A DNA stretch of 64,000 nt, from NCBI RefSeq assembly GCF_019711655.1, contig NZ_JAIGNU010000001.1, positions 1,459,501 to 1,523,500 on the forward strand. Reading direction: 5' to 3'. Each line of letters opens with the position of its first letter. Within the stretch, counting starts at the first letter, position 1. A program made the position numbers and the translations under genes. This DNA comes from Qipengyuania mesophila. GTDB lineage: Bacteria > Pseudomonadota > Alphaproteobacteria > Sphingomonadales > Sphingomonadaceae. This document shows, piece by piece, positions 53,267 to 62,243 of the stretch. The notes below the pieces were generated by a model. The model had not been told where the DNA came from. It saw only the letters and a list, made by a program, of their open reading frames with translations, and searched no databases.

Positions 53267-54262
53267 ATGACTGCACCCCGCTACGACGTAATCGCGATCG
53301 GCAATGCCATCGTCGATGTGATGGCCCCTTGCGACGAAGAGCTGATCGACGAACTCGAGCTCAACAAGGGCGGCATGACCCTGGTCGATGAAGAGGGTGC
53401 GCGGCGCCTCTATTCGGCGATGGGGCCGGCGCGCGAGATTTCTGGCGGCTCGGCGGCAAACACGCTGGCCGGGATGAGCGCACTGGGGGCGCAATGCGCT
53501 TTCGTCGGCCAGGTCGCCAAGGACCAGCTGGGTGACGTCTTCACCCACGACATCCGCGCCGTCGGTATCGATTTCGACACGCCGCCGCGCGAGGGTGAGC
53601 CTTCGACCGCGCGATGCCTCATCTTCGTGACGCCTGATGGCGAGCGCACGATGAACACCTTCCTTGGCGCGAGCCAGTTCCTGCCGCCTGAAGCGCTCGA
53701 CGACGAGCTGATCGCCAGCGCGGGCATCCTCTACCTCGAAGGCTATCTCTGGGATCCCGAAGAACCGCGCAGCGCCATGCGCCGGGCGATCGAGGTTGCG
53801 CGCAACGCCGGCCGCAAGGTTGCGTTCACCGCCTCCGAAAGCTTCGTCATCGAACGCCATGGCGACGATTTCCGTGCGCTGATCGAAGAGGGACAGATCG
53901 ACATCCTCTTCGTCAACGAACACGAACTCGCCACGCTCACCGGCACGAGCGATTTCGACGAAGGCCTCGCGATGGTCGAGGGCAAGGTCCCCGTGCTCGT
54001 CGCGACCCGCAGCGCCAAGGGCGCGGTCGGCATCGCACAGGGCGAACGCGTGACCATCACCGCCGAGCCGATCGACAAGGTGGTCGACACCACCGGGGCT
54101 GGCGATCTCTTCGCTGCGGGCTTCCTGACCGGCCATGCGCGCGGCGAAAGCCTCGAGACCTGCCTGCGGATGGGCGCGATTTGCGCGGCCGAGATCATTT
54201 CGCATTATGGCGCGCGGAGCGAGGCCGACCTCAAGGCGCTGGTGGCCGACAAGCTCGGCTGA
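53267..54262 (+). CDS. Adenosine kinase (PfkB family)
   Basis: A 331-residue ribokinase-fold enzyme. It has the N-terminal YDVIAIGNAIVDVMA (5-19), GGSAANTLAGMSALG with the purine-side contacts, FVTPDGERTMNTFLGA, and the PfkB signature DTTGAGDLFAAGFLTG (about 279-294) with the catalytic Asp. In sphingomonads the enzyme is usually annotated as adenosine kinase, which salvages adenosine to AMP; inosine or ribose specificity cannot be ruled out. I chose ATG at 53267. Confidence 0.88.
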   Translation: MTAPRYDVIAIGNAIVDVMAPCDEELIDELELNKGGMTLVDEEGARRLYSAMGPAREISGGSAANTLAGMSALGAQCAFVGQVAKDQLGDVFTHDIRAVGIDFDTPPREGEPSTARCLIFVTPDGERTMNTFLGASQFLPPEALDDELIASAGILYLEGYLWDPEEPRSAMRRAIEVARNAGRKVAFTASESFVIERHGDDFRALIEEGQIDILFVNEHELATLTGTSDFDEGLAMVEGKVPVLVATRSAKGAVGIAQGERVTITAEPIDKVVDTTGAGDLFAAGFLTGHARGESLETCLRMGAICAAEIISHYGARSEADLKALVADKLG

Positions 54263-54337
54263 CAGCGCGCTCGATACGCCGAGAACCATCGAATCTTAGG
54301 GATTGCGTGGTAGAGGGCGCGCGAAAGGGAAACGCGC

Positions 54338-55435
54338 TTGCGCTACGAACCGTTCGCAGAACGCCGTGCCACTCCGGGGCTGACGAGCCGCGCGCTGGCG
54401 CACGTCCAGGCCTGGGCGGAGATCGGCGAAGCGGCCACGCTGCCGACACAGCATCCCGATTTCGGCCAAGCGGCCGCGCAGGCCCTCTTGCCCTCGACCC
54501 CGCTGATCCTGGTCGAGCAATCGGGGCCCGCGGGCTGCGAAGCGATGGCCCCGCTGGTGCGCGATCGCGGACGGCTGGCGCGCTGGCGGCTGCTAGGCGA
54601 TCGCGAAGTGCACGAACCCGGGGCCCCGCTGGTGCGCGATGCGGAAGCCGCGGCGCGGCTCGCCGAAGCGCTCTGTGCGCTCGAGCGACCGGTCGAGCTC
54701 GCCCGCGTTCCGCTCGATTCACCGATCGTCGCCGCGCTGCGCGAGGCGGCTCCGGCATGCGGCACGCTGATCGTTCGCGAGGCCGATCCATGCCCCTTCC
54801 TCGCACTCGACGCGGGCTGGAGCGAGGCCGAGAGCCAGTTCTCCTCGCGCCGCCGCTCCGATTTCCGTCGTGCGCAGCGCAAGGCGGAAGCGCTTGGCGA
54901 GGTGAGCTACGCCATGCATCGCCCGACGCCGGTGGAATTCGACGGTCTCTTCGCCGAGGCGATCGCGGTCGAGGCGAAGAGCTGGAAGCGCGCGGCGGGC
55001 ACGGCGATTCTGTGCGATCCGGAGAAGGAGCGCTTCTTTCGCAGCTATTTGCGCGCCTGCGCCGAACGCGGCGAGACACGCGTCGCCGCAATGCGGATCG
55101 ACGGAACGATGGTGGCCATGCAGCTCGCCGTGGCCTGGCGCGGGCGCTACTGGCTCTACAAGATCGGCTTCGACGAGGACGTTGCCAAATGCTCTCCCGG
55201 CACCTTGCTGATGCTCCACGCGCTCGGCGAAGCGGCGCGTGAGGGCCTCACCGGGTTCGAGATGATGGGCGAAACCGACAGCTGGATCAGCGACTTCTGG
55301 ACTCGTGAGGCACATCCCTGCGTGCGATTGCGATTCTATCCACGCACTCTCGCGGGCTTTGCCGGCCTGGTGCAGGATGGAATCGGTTGGACAAGGGCGA
55401 AGGTCTTCCAAGGGCGTAGGCCGCACCAGTCGTGA
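54338..55435 (+). CDS. GNAT/CelD-like acyltransferase
   Basis: A 365-residue protein of the CelD/BcsL-type N-acetyltransferase group (Acetyltransf_6). Strands and helices with SSRRRSDFRRAQRKAEALG (about 168-186), then FFRSYLRACAERGETRVAAMRIDGTMVAMQLAV and the acyl-CoA side RYWLYKIGFDEDVAKCSPGTLLMLHALGEAAREGLTGFEMMGETD carry the core. I chose TTG at 54338 with AAAGGGA upstream. Targets could be polysaccharide or lipid precursors; there is no exopolysaccharide cluster in the window. The next gene starts in its stop codon. Confidence 0.75.
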   Translation: MRYEPFAERRATPGLTSRALAHVQAWAEIGEAATLPTQHPDFGQAAAQALLPSTPLILVEQSGPAGCEAMAPLVRDRGRLARWRLLGDREVHEPGAPLVRDAEAAARLAEALCALERPVELARVPLDSPIVAALREAAPACGTLIVREADPCPFLALDAGWSEAESQFSSRRRSDFRRAQRKAEALGEVSYAMHRPTPVEFDGLFAEAIAVEAKSWKRAAGTAILCDPEKERFFRSYLRACAERGETRVAAMRIDGTMVAMQLAVAWRGRYWLYKIGFDEDVAKCSPGTLLMLHALGEAAREGLTGFEMMGETDSWISDFWTREAHPCVRLRFYPRTLAGFAGLVQDGIGWTRAKVFQGRRPHQS

Positions 55436-56250
55436 AGTTTCCGGGCAAGGCAATGCTGCGCAAGGCTCGCTATGCGCTGCCCGTTGTGCTGGGCGCGTGC
55501 CTGCCGATCCAATCGAGCGAAGCCGCGGCCTCGGCCTGCGTGCGGATCGCTGCAACGACGAACGCGAGGATCACGCTCGGCTATTTTGCGCAGCCCGACG
55601 AAGAACCCGCCGCTGTGGCGCAAGCCTTCATCGAAGCGGCGCGGGCGCTGAGTGAACTCCAGCCGATCGATGCCGAACTGGCGGTGAAGGCGCCGCCGCT
55701 CGGCTTCGACCCGGCACTGCTCGAAAGCATCGCGGCCGAAGGCATTCCGCTGATCCTCGATGCTCTGACGCCCGAGCAGGCTCCGCAGGCCCTGGCGTTG
55801 GCCGAGGCGCTCGGCTGCGGCATCGCGCTGCCCGCGCGCTGGCGGCGCAGCGTGGACGACGCGCGCATCTTGCGAGAGAAAGCCTGTCGCATCCGGGTGA
55901 TAAAGGGCGAATGGGCCGACCCGGACGACGAGCCGGAAGATGCTGCCAAGGCCTATCTCGAAGTGGTTCGCGCGCTCGCAGGGCGCACCGCTTCGGTCGA
56001 GGTAGCGACGCACGATCCACAGCTTGCCGAAGCCGCGCTGGCAATCCTCGCCGCGAGCGGGACCCCTGCCGAACTCGGCCAGCTGCGCGGGCTGCCGCAA
56101 CGCCGCGGCCGTGCGGTGGCGCTGCGCCACAAGGTGCCCGTGCGCTACTATTACCCCTACGGTCCCGGCTGGTGGCCCTATGCGATCGAGCAGGCCCTGC
56201 GGAAACCCTACTTGCCCGTCTGGGCGCTGCGCGACACTATCGCGCGCTAG
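55432..56250 (+). CDS. Proline-dehydrogenase-fold protein, catalytic Arg pair missing
   Basis: A 272-residue protein with the PRODH TIM-barrel pattern. LAVKAPPLGFD (K86), LILDALTPEQ (D110), IRVIKGEW (154-161), VEVATHD (189-195) and VPVRYYYPYGPGWWPY (235-250) match bacterial proline dehydrogenase in order and spacing. The C-terminal helix that should carry two adjacent arginines for the substrate carboxylate reads AIEQALRKP, so both are absent. FAD binding may remain; proline oxidation is doubtful. The start is GTG in a GTGA overlap with the acyltransferase. It is convergent with purD. Confidence 0.68.
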   Translation: MKFPGKAMLRKARYALPVVLGACLPIQSSEAAASACVRIAATTNARITLGYFAQPDEEPAAVAQAFIEAARALSELQPIDAELAVKAPPLGFDPALLESIAAEGIPLILDALTPEQAPQALALAEALGCGIALPARWRRSVDDARILREKACRIRVIKGEWADPDDEPEDAAKAYLEVVRALAGRTASVEVATHDPQLAEAALAILAASGTPAELGQLRGLPQRRGRAVALRHKVPVRYYYPYGPGWWPYAIEQALRKPYLPVWALRDTIAR

Positions 56251-56266
56251 GACGGGTGGGGTTTTG

Positions 56267-57541
56267 CTACCCCTGCTCGCGCCGCACCTCGCGCTGGCCG
56301 ATGTCGCGGCGGCAGAACCCGTCGGGGAAGGCAATCGCGTCGACTGCGGCATAGGCCCTGCGCTGGGCTTCGGTGGCGCTGGTACCGCGCGCGGTGACGT
56401 TGAGCACGCGGCCGCCGCTGGCGGTCAGCGTGTCGCCCTCCAGCTTCGTGCCCGCATGAAAGACCTTCGCGCCGTTCGCCTCGGCGTCGCCCAGCTCGAT
56501 CGCACCCCCCGCCTTGGGCGTCCCGGGATAGCCCTCGGCCGCCATCACCACGGTCAGCGCGTAATCGTCGGACAGCTCCGGCGTGCCGATGTCGCCCAGT
56601 CGCCCCTGCGCGCAGGCCTGCATCAGCTCGACGAGATCGCTCTCGAGCCGCATCATCAGCACCTGGCATTCGGGATCACCGAAGCGCGCATTGTATTCAA
56701 TCAATTGTGGACCGGTCTTGGTCAGCATAAGCCCCGCGTAGAGCACGCCAGAATAGGGCATGCCTTCCTCGCGCATCGTCTTGACGGTGGGCTCGACGAT
56801 CTCGCGCATCACCTGTGCCTGTAGTGCCTCGCTCAGCACCGGGGCAGGCGAATAGGCGCCCATGCCGCCGGTGTTGGGACCGGTATCGCCCTCGCCCACC
56901 CGCTTGTGGTCCTGCGCGGTGCCGATGGGCACGATCGTAGTTCCGTCGGTCAGCGCGAAGAAGCTCGCCTCCTCGCCCGTCAGGAACTGTTCGATCACCA
57001 CTTCGCTGCCCGCGCTGCCGAACCTGCCGTCGAACATTTCGTCGAGCGCGTGCTGCGCCTCCTCGCGGGTTTCGGCGATCACCACGCCCTTGCCAGCGGC
57101 CAGGCCGTCGGCCTTGAGCACGAAGGGCGGGTCGAACTTCTTGAGCGCGCCCCAGGCCGCCTCGAGCGAGGTGCATCGTTCGTAGCGCGCGGTGGGGATG
57201 TTCGCGCGGCGGCACAATTCCTTGGTAAAGCCCTTGCTGCCCTCGAGCTGCGCAGCCTTGCGCGAGGGGCCGAAGGTGTCGAACCCTTCGGCCCGCAGCG
57301 AATCGGCGAGGCCGTCGACCAGCGGCGCCTCGGGACCGATGACGACGAGGCCGACTTCGTTCTGCTGGCAGAAGTTGATAACCGCCTCGTGGTCGGTCGC
57401 ATCGAGCGCGATGCAGGTCGCATCCTGCGCGATGCCCGGGTTGCCCGGCGCCGCCCACAGCTTGTCGCAGAGCGGCGATTGCGCCAGTTTCCAGCTCAGC
57501 GCATGTTCGCGCCCGCCCGACCCGAGCAAAAGGATATTCAT
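56267..57541 (-). CDS. purD: Phosphoribosylamine-glycine ligase PurD
   Basis: A 424-residue GAR synthetase of purine synthesis. It has the ATP-grasp layout: N-domain [21 protein letters not shown] (1-21), [18 protein letters not shown], then [17 protein letters not shown] (about 144-160), [32 protein letters not shown] and the C-terminal [14 protein letters not shown]. The start is ATG at 57541; upstream in-frame codons run into xseA. Its ATG overlaps the xseA ATG on the other strand. Confidence 0.96.
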   Translation of the reverse strand: MNILLLGSGGREHALSWKLAQSPLCDKLWAAPGNPGIAQDATCIALDATDHEAVINFCQQNEVGLVVIGPEAPLVDGLADSLRAEGFDTFGPSRKAAQLEGSKGFTKELCRRANIPTARYERCTSLEAAWGALKKFDPPFVLKADGLAAGKGVVIAETREEAQHALDEMFDGRFGSAGSEVVIEQFLTGEEASFFALTDGTTIVPIGTAQDHKRVGEGDTGPNTGGMGAYSPAPVLSEALQAQVMREIVEPTVKTMREEGMPYSGVLYAGLMLTKTGPQLIEYNARFGDPECQVLMMRLESDLVELMQACAQGRLGDIGTPELSDDYALTVVMAAEGYPGTPKAGGAIELGDAEANGAKVFHAGTKLEGDTLTASGGRVLNVTARGTSATEAQRRAYAAVDAIAFPDGFCRRDIGQREVRREQG

Positions 57542-59000
57542 GGCCAGCCACTTTCCGTCAGATAGCGAGGATGGGGGCTTGGTAGCGAAGGGGCGCGCGG
57601 GCGACAACGCCGAGCCGCTCTCGATCAGCGAAATCTCCAACCTGCTCAAGCGCACGGTGGAGGACCGCTTCGGGTTCGTCCGGTTGCGCGGCGAGCTTTC
57701 GGGGGTGAAGCGCGCTGCGAGCGGCCACCTCTATTGCGCGCTCAAGGACGACAAGGCGGTGCTCGACGGGGTGATGTGGCGCGGCAATGCCGAACGGCTG
57801 CCTTTCCGACCCGAGGACGGGCTCGAGGTCGTCGCCAGCGGCAAGCTGACGACCTATCCCGGCCGCTCGAAATACCAGATCGTGATCGAGCGGATGGAGC
57901 TGGCGGGCGAAGGCGCGCTGCTCGCCCTGCTCGAGAAGACGCGCGCGCGGCTGGCGGCGGAGGGGCTGTTCGCCGCCGAGCGCAAGCGGTCCCTGCCCTT
58001 CCTGCCGCGCACCATCGGCGTGGTCACCTCGCCGACCGGGGCGGTGATCCGCGACATCCTTCACCGGCTGGCGGATCGCTTCCCCAGCCGCGTGGTGGTC
58101 TGGCCGGTGCTGGTCCAGGGCCAGGGCGCCGCCGACCAGGTGGCCGGTGCGGTGCGCGGCTTTGCCGCCATGCCCGACGGCCATCCCGACCGGCCCGACC
58201 TCGTCATCGTTGCGCGCGGTGGTGGTTCGATCGAGGATCTGTGGAGCTTCAACGAGGAGGTAGTCGTCCGCGCCATCGCCGAGTGCTCGATCCCGACGAT
58301 CAGCGCGGTCGGGCACGAGACCGACACCACGCTCGCCGACTACGCCGCCGACCGCCGCGCGCCCACGCCCACCGCCGCCGCCGAGATCGCGGTGCCCGTC
58401 CGCGCCGAGCTGGCCGCGACGCTGGCCGATTTCGAGGCGCGCAAGAAGCGCGCGATCCTGCGCCCGGTCCAGCTGGGCCGCGAGCGACTGCAGGCGCGCG
58501 CCGAGCGCCTCCCCGCCCCCGACGCCTTGTTGCAACCGCAGGCGCAGCGGCTCGACGAGCTCGCCGAGCGGCTGCGGCGAGGCCTGCGCGATCGCGCGGC
58601 GCAGGGGCGTGAGCGGCTTTCCGAACTTCGACTGTCCCCCGCCATACTGACCCGCAATCTGCGCGAGGCGCAGCGCGCGCTGGCGGGGCAGAAGCTGGCG
58701 CCTGGGCTGGTCGAACGACTGCTCGCCGAGCGACGCGAGCGGCTCGCGGCGCTGCAGCGGGTGATGCGCTCGCTCGATCCCGACACGGTTCTCAGGCGCG
58801 GCTATGTCCGCGTGACCGGGCCCGACGGGCGGACCCTCACCGACAAGGCGGCTGCCGCGAAGGAAGCGAAGCTCACTCTCAAGTTCCGCGACGGCGATCT
58901 CGATGTGGCGTCTGCGGGCAGCCCGCTGCCGCCCACCCCGCCGCGCCGCAAGCTGCCGAAAAAAGGAACCGTGCCGAAGCAGGATGATTTGTTCGGTTAA
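57540..59000 (+). CDS. xseA: Exodeoxyribonuclease VII large subunit
   Basis: A 486-residue XseA. It has an N-terminal OB fold for ssDNA ([30 protein letters not shown], about 28-57), the nuclease core with [75 protein letters not shown], and the C-terminal coiled-coil (about 300-440). The ATG at 57540 has AAAGGATATTC directly upstream; a TTG at 57579 is a less likely alternative. It cuts ssDNA to short oligomers with XseB, whose gene is not near. Confidence 0.93.
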   Translation: MASHFPSDSEDGGLVAKGRAGDNAEPLSISEISNLLKRTVEDRFGFVRLRGELSGVKRAASGHLYCALKDDKAVLDGVMWRGNAERLPFRPEDGLEVVASGKLTTYPGRSKYQIVIERMELAGEGALLALLEKTRARLAAEGLFAAERKRSLPFLPRTIGVVTSPTGAVIRDILHRLADRFPSRVVVWPVLVQGQGAADQVAGAVRGFAAMPDGHPDRPDLVIVARGGGSIEDLWSFNEEVVVRAIAECSIPTISAVGHETDTTLADYAADRRAPTPTAAAEIAVPVRAELAATLADFEARKKRAILRPVQLGRERLQARAERLPAPDALLQPQAQRLDELAERLRRGLRDRAAQGRERLSELRLSPAILTRNLREAQRALAGQKLAPGLVERLLAERRERLAALQRVMRSLDPDTVLRRGYVRVTGPDGRTLTDKAAAAKEAKLTLKFRDGDLDVASAGSPLPPTPPRRKLPKKGTVPKQDDLFG

Positions 59001-59024
59001 GGTGGAGCTGCTAGGATTCGCGCC

Positions 59025-59234
59025 ATGCTGATGAACAAGAATTCGGGTCCGTCGAACGGCGAGGCCAAACTGCATTACGGCCCCTCGGGCTTTCGCGTGC
59101 TGCGCGCGGGCAGCCATGTCTTCTGCGCGATGAGCGGCGTGCCGATCCCGCTCGAGGAACTGCGCTACTGGTCGGTCGACCACCAGGAGGCCTACGCCAG
59201 CCCCCGACTCGCGACCGAGCGGCTGGCGCCGTGA
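59025..59234 (+). CDS. DUF2093 family protein
   Basis: A 69-residue protein of the DUF2093 family, unknown function, restricted to alphaproteobacteria: EAKLHYGPSGFRVLRAGSHVFCAMSGVPIPLEELRYWSVDHQEAYASP. The single Cys and the HVFCAMSG motif are typical. It lies 24 bases after xseA and overlaps the peptidase gene by four bases (GTGA), in the arrangement commonly seen with xseA. Confidence 0.82.
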   Translation: MLMNKNSGPSNGEAKLHYGPSGFRVLRAGSHVFCAMSGVPIPLEELRYWSVDHQEAYASPRLATERLAP

Positions 59235-60145
59235 ATTTCGCGAAGGTCGCGCCGCTCCTTCTGCTCACCACCGCCTGCGTCCCCGCTGCCGAACCCCAAT
59301 TTTCGGGCAGCACCGCGGTGGTGCAGCCTGTACGCGTTTCCCCCCCGCCATCTCCAAGCCCGACCGTGGAAGCGGCTCAGCCACGCCCTGCGGCCTTCTC
59401 TTTCGCCGGCGAACTCGAGCAGGGCGGCTGGATCCGCGGTACGGTGCCCGGCGGTACGGTCGAGGCCTTGCTGGGGGCCGAAAGGCTCGCTTTCGATGCG
59501 CAAGGTCGCTTCTTCGCTGCCTTCGACCGGGATGCGTCGCCCGCGACCAAGCTGACCGCTCGGCTCGCTGACGGACGGACGATCGCGTCGCCGCTCGCCA
59601 TCGCTCCGCGCGACTGGGAGATCGAGCACGTCAATATCGCCCGCACACCCGGTGGCGTGTCGGCGGCCTTAATGAAGATTCGCCAGCCCGAACTCGACGC
59701 CATCTGGAATGCGCGGCTGAAGGAAACCGGTGCGCAAGGATGGCGGCAGAGCTTCATCTGGCCAGTGACGGGGCGCATCTCGGGCCGCTTTGGCTCGCAG
59801 CGGATCTATCGCGGCGAACCGGGCAGCTACCATTCGGGTATCGACATCACCACCGGCACGAGCGGTACTCCCTATGTCGCGCCGGCCGATGGCGTGGTGG
59901 TGCTCGCGGCCGACGATTTCAGCCTCGAGGGCAAGCTGCTGATCATCGATCACGGGCAGGGGCTCAACAGCGCCTTCCTCCACTCCTCGCGGCTCTACGT
60001 CAAAGAGGGCGACCGGGTGACCCAAGGCCAGCATGTCGGCGACATCGGCTCTTCCGGCCGCGCGACGGGTCCACATCTCCACTGGAGCCTCAAATGGCGC
60101 AATGCGCGGCTCGATCCGCTGCTCTTCACCGGGCCGATGCACTGA
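59231..60145 (+). CDS. M23 family metallopeptidase, lipoprotein
   Basis: A 304-residue peptidoglycan endopeptidase of the LytM/M23 family. The leader LLLLTTACVPAAE has a lipobox-like TAC, so it may be anchored to a membrane. A central linker with IRQPELDAIWN precedes the peptidase domain (about 175-300) with the zinc motif YHSGIDITTG and the second motif HLHWSLKWRN. The start is GTG in an overlap with DUF2093. Catalytic ligands are complete; the activity target is the peptidoglycan stem peptide by family. Confidence 0.88.
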   Translation: MNFAKVAPLLLLTTACVPAAEPQFSGSTAVVQPVRVSPPPSPSPTVEAAQPRPAAFSFAGELEQGGWIRGTVPGGTVEALLGAERLAFDAQGRFFAAFDRDASPATKLTARLADGRTIASPLAIAPRDWEIEHVNIARTPGGVSAALMKIRQPELDAIWNARLKETGAQGWRQSFIWPVTGRISGRFGSQRIYRGEPGSYHSGIDITTGTSGTPYVAPADGVVVLAADDFSLEGKLLIIDHGQGLNSAFLHSSRLYVKEGDRVTQGQHVGDIGSSGRATGPHLHWSLKWRNARLDPLLFTGPMH

Positions 60146-60189
60146 GCGCTTGACGCTCGGTCGCTCGTGCCCAAGACCGCCTTCCGCCC

Positions 60190-61170
60190 ATGCGCCGCAA
60201 GCGTCTCGCCCTCGCCATCCTGCTCGCTGCCGCGCTCGCGCCCGGTACCTGGCTGCGTGTGCCCATCAAGCCGCACCGCTTCGAGCCACTGGTGACGATC
60301 ACTCCGTTGGCCGTCGAATCGACGCATGCCGGGCCATTCCAACTTGTCGCCGGGTGGCAGATGACCGGCGATCGCCTGCAGTTCGGGGGTTGGTCAGCGC
60401 TCGTGGTACTCGACGGCCAGCGCTTTCTCGCGGGATCGGACGGCGGGCGCCGGCTTGTCTTCGAGAGGCCCGACCGGAGCCGGCTGCCCGGCCTGCTCGA
60501 CCGCTTCCACGACAACGAGGAAAGCATAAAGGAAGGACGGGACCTCGAATCGCTGGCGATCGATCCGTCCAGCGGCACGGTGTGGGGCGGCTTTGAATAC
60601 CGCCAGTCGATCGTCCGTTTCGACGCAGAGTATCGACCCGATGGCGAGGTTCATCCGCACACCATGCGCCGATGGGACGACAACGCCGGACCGGAGAGCC
60701 TCGCGCGGCTTTCGGACGGGCGATTTCTGGTGATCGAGGAGGGGGCCCAGCTCTGGCGAGGGCACCACCACGCGGCGCTGCTTTTCACAGGCGATCCGAT
60801 CGATGATCCGCATCCCGAGAATCTGGTGGTCGAGATCCCGCAAGGTTACCGACCAGTCGATGCGACCCCGCTTGGTGGCGGAAAGGCGCTCGTACTGTTG
60901 CGGCGTCTCATCTGGGGGATCCCGCCGACATTCGAGACGGCGCTGGCGGTGCTCGATGTCGACCGCCGGGATGACCGGGGCATCGCGCAGGCACGACTGC
61001 TTGCCGAACTCGGGAATTCGATCCCGCAGGACAATTACGAGGGTCTGGCGATCACCGAAGATAGCGATGGTCGGCACGTCTGGTTGATCTCGGACGACAA
61101 TTTCATGTCGTTTCAGCGGACCCTGCTGCTCGAGCTGCGGTGGAATGCACGCGAAAAGGCGCGCGAGTAG
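60190..61170 (+). CDS. Esterase-like phytase-domain protein
   Basis: A 326-residue exported protein with a signal segment (residues about 4-20, KRLALAILLAAALAPGT) and a beta-propeller of the 'esterase-like activity of phytase' family: GWSALVVLDGQRFLAGSDGGRRLVFERP, DLESLAIDPSSGTVWGGFEYRQSIVRF, SLARLSDGRFLVIEEG, LPQDNYEGLAITE. The name is from the domain and not from proven activity. It ends in a strong two-way terminator, with the stop codon in the loop. Confidence 0.8.
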   Translation: MRRKRLALAILLAAALAPGTWLRVPIKPHRFEPLVTITPLAVESTHAGPFQLVAGWQMTGDRLQFGGWSALVVLDGQRFLAGSDGGRRLVFERPDRSRLPGLLDRFHDNEESIKEGRDLESLAIDPSSGTVWGGFEYRQSIVRFDAEYRPDGEVHPHTMRRWDDNAGPESLARLSDGRFLVIEEGAQLWRGHHHAALLFTGDPIDDPHPENLVVEIPQGYRPVDATPLGGGKALVLLRRLIWGIPPTFETALAVLDVDRRDDRGIAQARLLAELGNSIPQDNYEGLAITEDSDGRHVWLISDDNFMSFQRTLLLELRWNAREKARE

Positions 61171-61185
61171 CCCTCGCGCGCCTTT
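61155..61185. terminator. Bidirectional terminator between the phytase-like gene and rpmB
   Basis: AAAGGCGCGCGAG (61155-61167) and CTCGCGCGCCTTT (61173-61185) form a perfect 13-base stem with a five-base loop; the phytase-like stop codon TAG lies in the loop. The A/T ends of the stem give the U-rich side in both directions, so it can serve the rpmB transcript too. Confidence 0.85.
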
Positions 61186-61222
61186 CGAATTCTCGCTGCG
61201 GCGCCGAAGCGCGCGCCAGGGC

Positions 61223-61510
61223 TTACGAGGCCGCGGCGGCCTTCTTCAGCTCGCGCTTCACCTTGAGCGCGTTGGCCGACAGCTTCTCGTCGCTGGTCTT
61301 CAGGAGCCAGTTGTCGAGGCCGCCATTGTGCTCGACCGAGCGCAGGCCGTGCGTCGACACGCGGAACTTGAAGCTGCGGTCGAGCTTCTCGCTCATCAGC
61401 GTGACGTTCTGCAGGTTCGGCAGGAAGACCTTCTTGGTCTTGTTGTTGGCGTGGCTCACATTGTGACCGACCTGGCGGCCCTTGCCGGTGAGTTCGCAAA
61501 TGCGCGACAT
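61223..61510 (-). CDS. rpmB: 50S ribosomal protein L28
   Basis: A 95-residue L28 with [33 protein letters not shown] (1-33) and [21 protein letters not shown]. The alphaproteobacterial form, without the zinc Cys set. The start is ATG at 61510; the frame upstream runs into tadA. Confidence 0.95.
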   Translation of the reverse strand: MSRICELTGKGRQVGHNVSHANNKTKKVFLPNLQNVTLMSEKLDRSFKFRVSTHGLRSVEHNGGLDNWLLKTSDEKLSANALKVKRELKKAAAAS

Positions 61511-61669
61511 GATACGTCTCTCGTTCGAATGGGCGGGCGAGCTTTCCCGTGCTGCTCTCGCGGCGGCGTGGGTCCGTTCTTGTCCCGGAAAGCGGCGCGC
61601 ATAGCGGCGAGGGTGCGAATCGTCAAGCACGTTGCGCGCCCGCCCACCGGGGGCTAGCGCGTCCGCACT

Positions 61670-62125
61670 ATGAGCGCCTGGACCCTTCCGCAACCCATGA
61701 ACCGCGCGCTCGCGCTCGCGGAAGAGGCCGCTGCGCTCGGCGAGGTGCCGGTCGGGGCTGTGGTCGTGCGCGGCGGCGAGGTGATCGCGGAGGCGCACAA
61801 TGCTCCGCGCGAAACGCACGATCCGACCGCGCATGCCGAAATTCTCGCGATTCGCCGCGCGGCGCAGGCACTGGGCGACGAACGTCTCACCGATTGCGAA
61901 CTCTGGGTCACGCTCGAGCCTTGCGCCATGTGCGCCGGCGCGATCGTCCACGCGCGGATCGGCAAGCTTTACTACGCCGCCAGCGACCCAAAGGGCGGCG
62001 CGGTCGAAAATGGCGCGCGCGTGTTCGAGCAACCACAGTGTCTGCACCGGCCCGAGGTCTATTCGGGCATGGGCGAAGGGCGTGCGGCGGACCTGCTGCG
62101 CGGGTTCTTCAAGGAACGGCGCTGA
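61670..62125 (+). CDS. tadA: tRNA adenosine(34) deaminase TadA
   Basis: A 151-residue zinc deaminase that turns A34 of tRNA-Arg(ACG) into inosine. The zinc/catalytic set is H55-A-E57 (TAHAEIL) and P84-C85-x-x-C88 ([16 protein letters not shown]). The C-terminal [16 protein letters not shown] is near the typical end. It is divergent from rpmB. A guanine deaminase or similar is possible, but the EPCAMC block and length fit TadA. Confidence 0.9.
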   Translation: MSAWTLPQPMNRALALAEEAAALGEVPVGAVVVRGGEVIAEAHNAPRETHDPTAHAEILAIRRAAQALGDERLTDCELWVTLEPCAMCAGAIVHARIGKLYYAASDPKGGAVENGARVFEQPQCLHRPEVYSGMGEGRAADLLRGFFKERR

Positions 62126-62243
62126 GCAGGCGGCGAGAGCCCGTATAGCGCCGGGTTCCATAGCAATTCGGCCGTGAGCGCAAAACAAGGGTCGGTTAAC
62201 CGAATTTCCCTATAAGAGGGGAAAGAGGAGTGGGCCCGCACGC

